Assembly (NCBI RefSeq): GCF_009604405.1
Contig: NZ_WEGK01000001.1
Location: 186,001-250,000 of the forward strand
Source: Nocardia macrotermitis
GTDB taxonomy: Bacteria > Actinomycetota > Actinomycetes > Mycobacteriales > Mycobacteriaceae
Direction: 5' to 3'
Length of the DNA stretch: 64,000 bases
The notes beneath the pieces were generated by a model that saw only the letters and a program-made list of their open reading frames with translations, did not search any database and was not told the DNA's origin. Position 1 is the stretch's first letter. Every line of letters starts with the position of its first letter. Positions 53,952 through 61,112 of the stretch are shown one piece after another. A program made the position numbers and the translations under genes.

Positions 53952-55622
53952 TCACGCACGCGTAACGTAGAGCTGGTGGATATCGTCGGCATATGCCTCG
54001 GCGATGGCCGCCCGACGCAGTTTCAGCGACGAGGTCAGCAGTCCGTTCGCAATCGTGAAGTCCCCGGCCACGATTCGGAATGCGCGAATCGATTCCGCCC
54101 GGGACACCAGGGCGTTGGCCTCGTCCACGGCGGTCCGCACGGCGGCGGCCGGATCCTGGTCCGGATGCTCGGCGCGCCAGCGTTCGGCACGCTCGGCGTC
54201 GAGGGTGACCAGCGCGGTGACGTACGCGCGCCCGTCCCCGAGCACGATGCAGTTGCTCACCAGCGGATGCAGGCGCACCCGGTCCTCGAGGGGGGTCGGG
54301 GCGACGTTCTTACCGCCCGAGGTGACCAGAATCTCCTTCTTGCGCCCCGTGATTCGCAGATATCCGTCGTCGAGTTCGCCGATGTCGCCGGTGTGCAGCC
54401 AGCCGTCGTCGTCCACCGGACGCTGGTCGCTCGCCGCGCCCCAGTACCCGGGCGTCACGTGCGGACCGCGGACCAGTACCTCACCGTCCTCGGGCGCGAT
54501 GCCGACCTCGGTGCCGGGGATCGGCCGCCCGACGGTGCCGAGCCGGTTCGTCTCCGGCGCGCTGACGGTGACGGCGGTGGCCGCCTCGGTGAGGCCGTAG
54601 CAGTTCAGGATCACCACTCCGGCACCGGCGTAGAACCCGGCCGTCGAATCGTCCAGTGACGCACCGCCGGAGATCACGTACCGCAGCCGCCCGCCCATCG
54701 CGCTCGCCAGCGGTTCCACCGGCGGGGCCGCCGCACGCCGTCGCAGCAGTTCCAGCCCGCGCGTCACCGTCTCCTGCTCCGCGCCCGCGGCGAGCAGCGC
54801 GCGGCAGTGTTTGCGAATCTTCTCCAGCCCGTACGGAATCAGCGGCAGGAAGGTCGGTCGCAGCCGCGCCAGCGCGGGAACCAGATCCGGAATCCCCGGC
54901 AGCAGATAGGTTTCCGTGCCGCCGAACAGGCAGGCGAACAGCATGGTCTGACCGAACACGTGCGAAAGCGGCAGGGCCAGCACGGTTCTGCCGCCGAACA
55001 CCGCCCCGGTCTGGCGCACGGTGTTGGCCGCCGAGGTGTACATGTTGCGGTGGGTGATCATGCAGCCCTTGGACAATCCGGTGGTGCCGCTGGTGTAGAC
55101 GAGCATCGCCAGGTCGTCGGCCAGCATGGCGGCGACCGGCGGTTCGGGGGCGTCGGTGACCGCGGCCCAGTCGCCGAGTTGCGGGAAGGTCCACACCGCA
55201 TCGGCGCCGGCCGCCAGCAGCCGGACCGCGTCGTCGTCGGTCTCGGCCGCGAAAGCCGTACTGGCGCTGTCGGTCAGGATGTGTTCGATCTGCGCGGGCG
55301 AGGACGTCGGGTAGATCGGCACCACGATCGCGCCCAGCGCCAGCACCGCGCAGTCGAGCAGCGCCCACGTCACACTCGTGCGGCCCAGGATCGCCACCCG
55401 ATCCCCTTGCCGCACACCACGTTCGGCCAGTGCCGCCGCCAGCGCGCGGACCCGGGTGTCGACCTCCGCGCGGGTCAGCACCGTCCCGTCCGGACAGCCC
55501 AGCAACGCGCGGTGCGGATCCCGCCGGGCCCCGTCGGAGACGATCGAGTACAAACTCTCCGAATCCGCCGGTTGGATTCCGTTCTCGGTGACCGATATCT
55601 CGATGCCAGAGACTGTATTCAC
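53952..55622 (-). CDS. Long-chain acyl-CoA ligase (FadD15-like AMP-binding enzyme)
   Basis: Adenylate-forming ligase of 556 residues. P-loop LVYTSGTTGLSKGCMITH near 174, NCYGLTEA near 338, HTGDIGELDDGYLRITGRKKE near 415 and a C-terminal SSLKLRR where the Lys is expected. The layout is that of long-chain acyl-CoA synthetases of the FadD15/FadD11 type, not of FAALs. It may supply the starter acyl-CoA for the synthase or activate its free product for later transfer. GTG start with a weak ribosome site; 143 bases separate it from the flavoprotein gene. Confidence 0.86.
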   Translation of the reverse strand: MNTVSGIEISVTENGIQPADSESLYSIVSDGARRDPHRALLGCPDGTVLTRAEVDTRVRALAAALAERGVRQGDRVAILGRTSVTWALLDCAVLALGAIVVPIYPTSSPAQIEHILTDSASTAFAAETDDDAVRLLAAGADAVWTFPQLGDWAAVTDAPEPPVAAMLADDLAMLVYTSGTTGLSKGCMITHRNMYTSAANTVRQTGAVFGGRTVLALPLSHVFGQTMLFACLFGGTETYLLPGIPDLVPALARLRPTFLPLIPYGLEKIRKHCRALLAAGAEQETVTRGLELLRRRAAAPPVEPLASAMGGRLRYVISGGASLDDSTAGFYAGAGVVILNCYGLTEAATAVTVSAPETNRLGTVGRPIPGTEVGIAPEDGEVLVRGPHVTPGYWGAASDQRPVDDDGWLHTGDIGELDDGYLRITGRKKEILVTSGGKNVAPTPLEDRVRLHPLVSNCIVLGDGRAYVTALVTLDAERAERWRAEHPDQDPAAAVRTAVDEANALVSRAESIRAFRIVAGDFTIANGLLTSSLKLRRAAIAEAYADDIHQLYVTRA

Positions 55623-55709
55623 GGCTTCGAATTCTTCTCGGCCCCCGGATATCCGGCCGAGGTCGCGCGCGCATTCCTACCGCGCGAATGTCACCGCCTA
55701 TCGAAGTGG

Positions 55710-56642
55710 TCAGGCCGGAATGGCCGGGGCAGTATCGATATCCGATTCCTCCGGGAAATCCACGCAGTCCAGAAACAGCGACACGGCCGGATTCGTCTCC
55801 TCCGCATTCCACACCGCGTACAGATCGAGAGTAGGTATGGGGTCCACCAGTTTCACCGCCGCCGAGGTGCTGCCCGGCAACGCCATCCCCATCGAGATGG
55901 CGCGCGGCAGCGAGGCGAAGCCGACCAGCGGCCGCACCGCGACCATGTGCGCGGTCGCGCCCGGATCGTCGGCCATGTGCGCGACGTTCAGCGAGATCCC
56001 GTTGTCGGCCGCGGCCCGCAGGATCGAGTCGTACATGGCCGGACACTGATCCCGCGCGAACAGCACACACTGCTGACTCGCCAGCTCCGCGAACCGCACC
56101 ACGGGACGATCCGCCCAGCGATGCCGCCGGCCCACCACGGCCACCAGCGGCACCCGGTGCAGCAGCCGCCGATAGCGGAACTCGGCGGTGCCCGGATGCC
56201 CGTACACCAGCGCGATATCCAGTGAACCGTCCGAGAGTCCGGCCAGCTGCGGCCCGGTTCGCTTCTCCCACAACGACACCACGATGTCGGGGTGGTGTTC
56301 GGTCATGCGGGCCAGTGCCTCCGGGAGCACGTGCCTGCTGGCGGGCAGGTTGTAGCCGATGTTGATGGTGCCCGCGCGGCCCGCCGCGGTGGCGCGGGCC
56401 GAATGTGCCGCCCGCTCGAGCTGGGCGACGATCTGGCGGGCCTGACCCTCGAATTCCAGTCCGGCGGCGGTCAATCGGACGTCGTGTGAGTTGCGTGCGA
56501 CCAGTTGCACACCGAGTGACTTCTCCAGCTTCTGCAGCTGGGCACTCAGACTGGGTTGGGTGAGGTGAAGGCGCTGCGCTGCGCGGCCGAAGTGCAACTC
56601 CTCGGCGATGGCGATGAACGAAACAAGATGTCGGATCTCCAC
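55710..56642 (-). CDS. LysR-family transcriptional regulator
   Basis: LysR regulator of 310 residues, the normal size. The winged helix-turn-helix covers residues 1-60 (FGRAAQRLHLTQPSLSAQLQKLE), and the effector domain covers about 90-300. The GTG at 56642 is supported by GGAAGGAG about six bases upstream, and a longer frame is not used. It is co-directional with and 87 bases upstream of the acyl ligase, so it is the obvious candidate regulator of the Pfa-like operon. LysR proteins usually also control a divergent gene, here the TetR gene across 422 bases. Confidence 0.88.
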   Translation of the reverse strand: MEIRHLVSFIAIAEELHFGRAAQRLHLTQPSLSAQLQKLEKSLGVQLVARNSHDVRLTAAGLEFEGQARQIVAQLERAAHSARATAAGRAGTINIGYNLPASRHVLPEALARMTEHHPDIVVSLWEKRTGPQLAGLSDGSLDIALVYGHPGTAEFRYRRLLHRVPLVAVVGRRHRWADRPVVRFAELASQQCVLFARDQCPAMYDSILRAAADNGISLNVAHMADDPGATAHMVAVRPLVGFASLPRAISMGMALPGSTSAAVKLVDPIPTLDLYAVWNAEETNPAVSLFLDCVDFPEESDIDTAPAIPA

Positions 56643-57064
56643 AGCCGACTCCTTCCGTGTACCCAGCACGGTAGCCCGGACAGGTAACTCGGAATGAAGG
56701 GCACTGTCACGAAAGACAGCCGCTGCGTTGCCAACCCGTGAACCAACGCGAGTACCCCACCCGTGGAACAGCGTCGACCCGGGCGGCACAGCCTACAATA
56801 CAACCACATCCCGACCGCCGCCGCGACCCGAACGGCGACCGATCTACCTGCGGTACAGCCGATTCCGAGGCCCTGACCCGCACGGGGCGCGTCAACCCCC
56901 GCGTCCGGTGCACCGGCTCGGATCCGTCGGCCGCCCGGACGCACTGTGCAGCGACACGATTCGGTGTCCGTTCACCGTAGGGGTCCACACAGCGCGGACG
57001 GATGGCTCCGCGGTTGCCGATCGGGGTTGCCCCGCCTCGAAGAGTGAGTGTACAGTCACTCACC
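56643..57064. other. 422-bp divergent intergenic region
   Basis: Lies between the LysR and TetR genes, which point apart. The only firm element is the TetR operator at 57044-57063. Short frames on both strands have no ribosome-binding site and no recognisable product. LysR-type T-N11-A sites are too degenerate to call by eye. Confidence 0.6.
57044..57063. promoter_or_regulatory. TetR operator, copy 1 (autoregulatory)
   Basis: GTGAGTG-N6-CACTCAC inverted repeat ending one base before the TetR ATG at 57065. The same arms recur at 57718-57737, before the oxidoreductase gene that follows. Two matching sites bracketing the regulator gene are strong evidence that it binds both. Being this close to the start codon, occupancy should block its own expression. 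Confidence 0.8.
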
Positions 57065-57649
57065 ATGATGGCCCGCGCAACGCTCTCCACGTCCGACGCT
57101 CGTCGTGAGGCGGTCATCGACGCGGCGATCGCGGAGTTCGCCGCGTCCGGCTATCACGGGACGCCGATCAGTACGGTGGCCGCGCGCGCGGGTATCTCCC
57201 CGGCGTACGTGTTCAAACTCTTCCCGAGCAAGGTCGATCTGTTCGTCGCGGCGCTGGACCACTGCTTCGAACTCGTCGAACAGTCGCTCGCCACGGGAGC
57301 GCGTCGCGCCGCCGTCGAGGATCCGGAGACGATCCTGGACGAGATGGGCAGCGCCTACGGCGAACTCATCGCCGACAGGCGACTGTTGATGCTTCAGGTG
57401 CACGCACAGTCCGCGGCCGACGTCCCGGAGATCGCGGCGGCCATGCGGCGCGGGCTGGGCCGGGTCACCGAGTTCGCGAAGTCGCGCTCCAACGCGCCGG
57501 ACGAAGACGTGCAGCGATTCATCGCGTTCGGTCAACTGTGCCATCTGATCACCACGCTCGACCTGGATTCCCAGGACGATCAGTGGGCGTCGCTGCTCGC
57601 CCGCGCCATCCGGCATCCCGCCGCGCCGACCCGTTCACCCCGGGAGTGA
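57065..57649 (+). CDS. TetR-family transcriptional regulator
   Basis: TetR repressor of 194 residues. The N-terminal helix-turn-helix (AAIAEFAASGYHGTPISTVA, then AGISPAYVFKLFPSK) spans residues 18-60. The ligand-binding domain is all helical. ATG at 57065 or 57068. It likely represses itself and the MDR oxidoreductase downstream through the paired operators. The effector is unknown; an electrophilic or quinone-like compound would fit the target. Confidence 0.88.
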   Translation: MMARATLSTSDARREAVIDAAIAEFAASGYHGTPISTVAARAGISPAYVFKLFPSKVDLFVAALDHCFELVEQSLATGARRAAVEDPETILDEMGSAYGELIADRRLLMLQVHAQSAADVPEIAAAMRRGLGRVTEFAKSRSNAPDEDVQRFIAFGQLCHLITTLDLDSQDDQWASLLARAIRHPAAPTRSPRE

Positions 57650-57685
57650 TCGTGCGCCACCCCTGAACCACCGTTTTCCGAGCAG

Positions 57686-57703
57686 GCCCCGACCGGGGCT
57701 TTT
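57686..57703 (+). terminator. Short hairpin with T-run after the TetR gene
   Basis: GCCCC and GGGGC pair around a four-base loop and are followed by TTTT, 36 bases after the TetR stop. It separates the regulator from the operator and promoter of the oxidoreductase. Confidence 0.65.
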
Positions 57704-57717
57704 CTTCATCCCATGCA

Positions 57718-57737
57718 GTGAGTGACCAGTCACTCAT
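57718..57737. promoter_or_regulatory. TetR operator, copy 2
   Basis: GTGAGTG-N6-CACTCAT, 18 of 20 positions like copy 1. It lies 24 bases before the ATG of the MDR oxidoreductase, overlapping its likely promoter. Confidence 0.8.
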
Positions 57738-57760
57738 AACGCTCGCCGAGAGGAATCACC

Positions 57761-58798
57761 ATGTCCACCAACACGATCACCGCAGTAGAGGTCGTCCTGC
57801 CCGGACTCGTCGAACCCGACGGATTGCAGATCGTCCAGCGCGACCTGGCCGCGCCCGGCCCAGGTCAGGCGCTGGTGCGCGTCGAGGCGAGCGGGGTGTC
57901 GTTCGCCGAACAGCAGATGCGACGCGGAAAGTACTTCGACCAGCCGCCCTTCCCGTTCGTCCCGGGTTACGACCTGATCGGGATCATCGAAGCCGTTGGG
58001 CCGCAGGTCGATTCGCGGCTGATCGGGAGGCGGGTGGCCGCGCTGACCAAGATCGGCGGCTGGAGCAGCCGGATCCTGCTCGAGGCCGCCGATCTGGTCC
58101 CGGTACCGGACGGACTGGACCCGGCGGAGGCGGAAACCTTTGTGGTGAGCGGGATTACGGCTTGGCAGATGTTGCATCGCGTCGCGGGTGTCGGCAGCGG
58201 CGGCACCATCCTGGTGCACGGAGCCAACGGCAGCGTCGGCACCACGCTCGTGCAGTTGGCCCGGCTCGCGAACATCCGGGTCATCGGCACCGCCTCGGCG
58301 CGCAATGCCGAGGCCGTGCGCGCGCTCGGCGCGACACCGGTCGACTACCGCGGCGATATCACCGCGCAGGTCCGGGCACTGGCTCCCGAGGGCGTCGACG
58401 CGGTGTTCGACCACGTCGGCGGGCCGGGAATCGTGGATTCGTTCCGCCTGCTCGCCCGCGGCGGCATCCTGGTCGCCTACGGGACCGCGGCCACCAAGGA
58501 CGACGAGGGCGATTCCCGGCTCCCGATCTTCCTGCTGCTCGCCCGCATGATGTGGTGGAAGATCCTGCCCAACCGCCGCCGCACCCACTTCTACAACATC
58601 TGGGCCGGTCAGCGCCGCACGGACCGGTTCCGCACCCAGCTCGCCACCGATCTGCGCGCGGTCCTGGAGCTGGCCGCCCGCGGCGATCTCACCGCCCAGA
58701 TCGCCGCCCGGTTCCCGCTACGGGAGGCCGCCCGCGCCCTGACCGTCGCCGAATCCCGTACCGTCACAGGGAAAGTCGTGCTGGTCGGCGAGGAGTGA
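57761..58798 (+). CDS. MDR-family NADPH:quinone reductase-like oxidoreductase
   Basis: Zinc-free medium-chain dehydrogenase/reductase of 345 residues. GroES-like half with SGVSFAEQQMRRGKY near 46, then a Rossmann half with the GANGSVGTTLVQLA nucleotide site near 150. No structural zinc Cys cluster. Such enzymes reduce quinones or enones with NADPH. Ribosome site GAGAGG near the ATG. Controlled by the TetR protein encoded upstream, judging from the shared operator. Confidence 0.87.
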   Translation: MSTNTITAVEVVLPGLVEPDGLQIVQRDLAAPGPGQALVRVEASGVSFAEQQMRRGKYFDQPPFPFVPGYDLIGIIEAVGPQVDSRLIGRRVAALTKIGGWSSRILLEAADLVPVPDGLDPAEAETFVVSGITAWQMLHRVAGVGSGGTILVHGANGSVGTTLVQLARLANIRVIGTASARNAEAVRALGATPVDYRGDITAQVRALAPEGVDAVFDHVGGPGIVDSFRLLARGGILVAYGTAATKDDEGDSRLPIFLLLARMMWWKILPNRRRTHFYNIWAGQRRTDRFRTQLATDLRAVLELAARGDLTAQIAARFPLREAARALTVAESRTVTGKVVLVGEE

Positions 58799-58803
58799 AC
58801 TCG

Positions 58804-59766
58804 TCACGGCACGGTGAGGACGAGTTTGCCGACGGTGCGGCCGGTGTCGCCGAGGGCGTGCGCGGTCGCGGCCTCGGCGAGCGGGAAGACGCCCGCGATC
58901 GTCGGCCGCAATGTCCCTTCCTCCACCATCCGGGCCAGTGCGCACATCCCGGCGTGATCGGCTTCGACCAGCATGTTCACCGCCCGCACCCCGGCCTCGG
59001 CCGCCGCCTTGCCGATGCGTTCGGGATCCGCGCCCACCAGCGAGATCACGATGCCGCCCGGCCGCAGGGTGTGGATCGAGGCGAGCGCGTTGTCGGTGCC
59101 GAGCGGGTCGATCGCCACATCGATGTCCCGCACCGCCGCGGCGATGTCGGTCGCGTGGTAATCGATCGTCTCGTCCACCCCGACCCCGCGCAGGAATTCG
59201 TGATTGGCCGCGCTCGCGGTCCCGATGACGTACGCCCCGCGCGCCTTGGCGATCTGCACCGCGAAGTGGCCCACCCCACCGGCGGCGGCATGCACCAGAA
59301 CACGCTGTCCCGCTTGCACATTCGCGGTGTCCACCAGGGCCTGCCAGGCGGTCAGCGCGGCGAGCGGCACCGCGGCGGCCCGCACGTGGTCCAGGGCGCG
59401 CGGCTTGGGCGCGAAGGCGCGGGCCGGGCCGGTGACGTATTCGGCCGCGGCGCCGTGGCCGTGCGGATAGGGCAGCATGCCGAACACCTCGTCACCGGGC
59501 GCGAACAGCGTGACGCCGCCCGCGACCGCGACCACCACGCCCGAGACGTCCCAGCCCAACACGAACGGCGGGCCGGGCAGGAACATCCCGGCGCGGGCGC
59601 GATGTTTCCAGTCGGTCGGATTCAGGGCGGTCGCGTGCACCCGCACCAGAATCTCGCTCGGCCCCGGCTGCGGCACCGGACGTTCGATCTCGTGCAGCAC
59701 CTCGGGTCCGCCCAGGGTGTCCTGGCCGATCGCTCGCATGGTGGCGGGGATTTCCGTTGTCGTCAT
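58804..59766 (-). CDS. MDR-family NADP-dependent oxidoreductase
   Basis: A 320-residue zinc-free MDR protein. ALNPTDWKHRAR near 49 and GWDVSGVVVAV near 71 mark the first domain. VLVHAAAGGVGHFAVQIAK near 150 is the nucleotide-binding loop. Convergent with the previous oxidoreductase (5 bases between stops) and divergent from the GlxA-type regulator across 70 bases. Likely controlled by that regulator. Acts on quinones or alpha,beta-unsaturated carbonyls, by family. Confidence 0.87.
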   Translation of the reverse strand: MTTTEIPATMRAIGQDTLGGPEVLHEIERPVPQPGPSEILVRVHATALNPTDWKHRARAGMFLPGPPFVLGWDVSGVVVAVAGGVTLFAPGDEVFGMLPYPHGHGAAAEYVTGPARAFAPKPRALDHVRAAAVPLAALTAWQALVDTANVQAGQRVLVHAAAGGVGHFAVQIAKARGAYVIGTASAANHEFLRGVGVDETIDYHATDIAAAVRDIDVAIDPLGTDNALASIHTLRPGGIVISLVGADPERIGKAAAEAGVRAVNMLVEADHAGMCALARMVEEGTLRPTIAGVFPLAEAATAHALGDTGRTVGKLVLTVP

Positions 59767-59802
59767 GGCATTCAGCCTGCCGTCGCTCACCGCGAGAGAA
59801 AA

Positions 59803-59816
59803 TGGCAGGATTGCCA
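59803..59816. promoter_or_regulatory. Inverted repeat in the MDR/GlxA divergent promoter
   Basis: TGGCA-N4-TGCCA, centred in the 70-bp region between the two starts. The position suits an operator for the divergent AraC-type regulator, acting on both genes. Confidence 0.45.
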
Positions 59817-59836
59817 ATATTCGATATGATCGTGCC

Positions 59837-60838
59837 ATGACGAGTTCCGGACCGCATCGCGTCGTCGTGCTGGCGCTGGACGGGGTGTATCCGTTCGAAC
59901 TGGGCATCCCGAATCGGGTGTTCGGCTCCGCCGACGGCCGCTACGAGGTACTGACCTGTTCGGTGGACGGACAGCCGGTCCGCACCGAGGGCGATTTCTC
60001 GATCGCCGTGGCCCACGACGCCGACCTCCTGCGCACCGCCGACACCGTGGTCATCCCGCCCTGCCACATCGGCGTGGCCGCCTGCCCGGACGATCCCGGT
60101 GACGTCGCGATACTCGCACTGCCACACGGTGTTTCGGATGCGCTCGCGCTGATCCGGCCGAGCGCGCGGATCGTGTCCATCTGCACGGCGGCCTTCGTCC
60201 TGGCCGCCGACGGACGCCTCGACGACCGGCCCGCCGCGACGCACTGGAATCTCGCCGATATTTTCCGCCGCGCGTTCCCGCGCGTGCGTCTGGACCACGA
60301 CGTGCTCTACGTCGACGACGGCGACATCCTGACCTCGGCGGGCGCGAGCGCGGGAATCGACCTGTGCCTGCATCTGATTCGCAAGGATCACGGCAGCGAG
60401 GTCGCCAATACGGTCGCGCGCCGCTGCGTGGTGCCGCCGTGGCGCGAGGGCGGTCAGGCGCAGTACATCGAACAGCCGGTGCCCACGCAGACCTCGACGG
60501 GTACGGCCGAGGCGCGGCAGTGGGCGTTGGCGAATCTGCATCTGCCACTGACCATGTCGGATCTGGCGCGGCACTCGCGGATGAGCGGGCGCACCTTCGC
60601 CCGCCGCTTCCGCGACGAGGTCGGCACCAGTCCCGGCCGCTGGCTCATCCAGCAGCGCGTCTTCCGTGCGCGAGAGTTGCTGGAGAGCACGGATCTGCCC
60701 GTCGACCGGATCGCCGCAGAGGTCGGTTTCGCCACGGGAACCTCACTGCGCCAACATCTTCACGAGGCGATCGGCGTCGCGCCGCTGACCTACCGCCGTA
60801 CCTTCCGCACCCGGGCACAGGTCGCAGCGGTGCCTTGA
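59837..60838 (+). CDS. GlxA-family AraC-type regulator
   Basis: A 333-residue regulator. Residues 1-190 form a DJ-1/PfpI-like domain (VVVLALDGVYPFELGIP at the start, SICTAAFVLAADGRLDDRPAATHW near 115) that probably senses a small molecule. Residues about 225-325 are the AraC DNA-binding domain with two helix-turn-helices (SDLARHSRMSGRTFARRF, then DRIAAEVGFATGTSLRQH). The ATG at 59837 is the first in frame with conserved sequence. Divergent from, and likely controlling, the MDR oxidoreductase. Confidence 0.88.
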   Translation: MTSSGPHRVVVLALDGVYPFELGIPNRVFGSADGRYEVLTCSVDGQPVRTEGDFSIAVAHDADLLRTADTVVIPPCHIGVAACPDDPGDVAILALPHGVSDALALIRPSARIVSICTAAFVLAADGRLDDRPAATHWNLADIFRRAFPRVRLDHDVLYVDDGDILTSAGASAGIDLCLHLIRKDHGSEVANTVARRCVVPPWREGGQAQYIEQPVPTQTSTGTAEARQWALANLHLPLTMSDLARHSRMSGRTFARRFRDEVGTSPGRWLIQQRVFRARELLESTDLPVDRIAAEVGFATGTSLRQHLHEAIGVAPLTYRRTFRTRAQVAAVP

Positions 60839-61112
60839 GCCCGCTATCCACGGACCGATCGCCTCTCCGGACAGGTGACGATCGCGTTCCCGAGACCGGA
60901 ACGGTACATCACATCACCGGCTACATCTTCCCGGAGGTGACGACGATCCGGCCGCCTCGAGATGCGATATCCCGCAAGCGAATCTAGGGTCATGTCCAGT
61001 GTCGCCGGTTCGGTCGCAATGGCGCGGTCGGTCCGTCGGCACGCATGTGGGTCTTCCGGTCGGCAGGAACGCGTGCCGAGTGCCGCGCGATCGACGGAAA
61101 CTGTTGCGCCGG
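60839..61112. other. 274-bp region between convergent genes
   Basis: Lies between the GlxA-type regulator and the SRPBCC-ligase stops. I see no gene, no clear terminator hairpin and no repeat. Confidence 0.5.

Noticed and set aside
60839..61112. Small gene between the GlxA-type regulator and the SRPBCC-ligase
   Set aside because: Short frames have no ribosome-binding site and no conserved-looking sequence.
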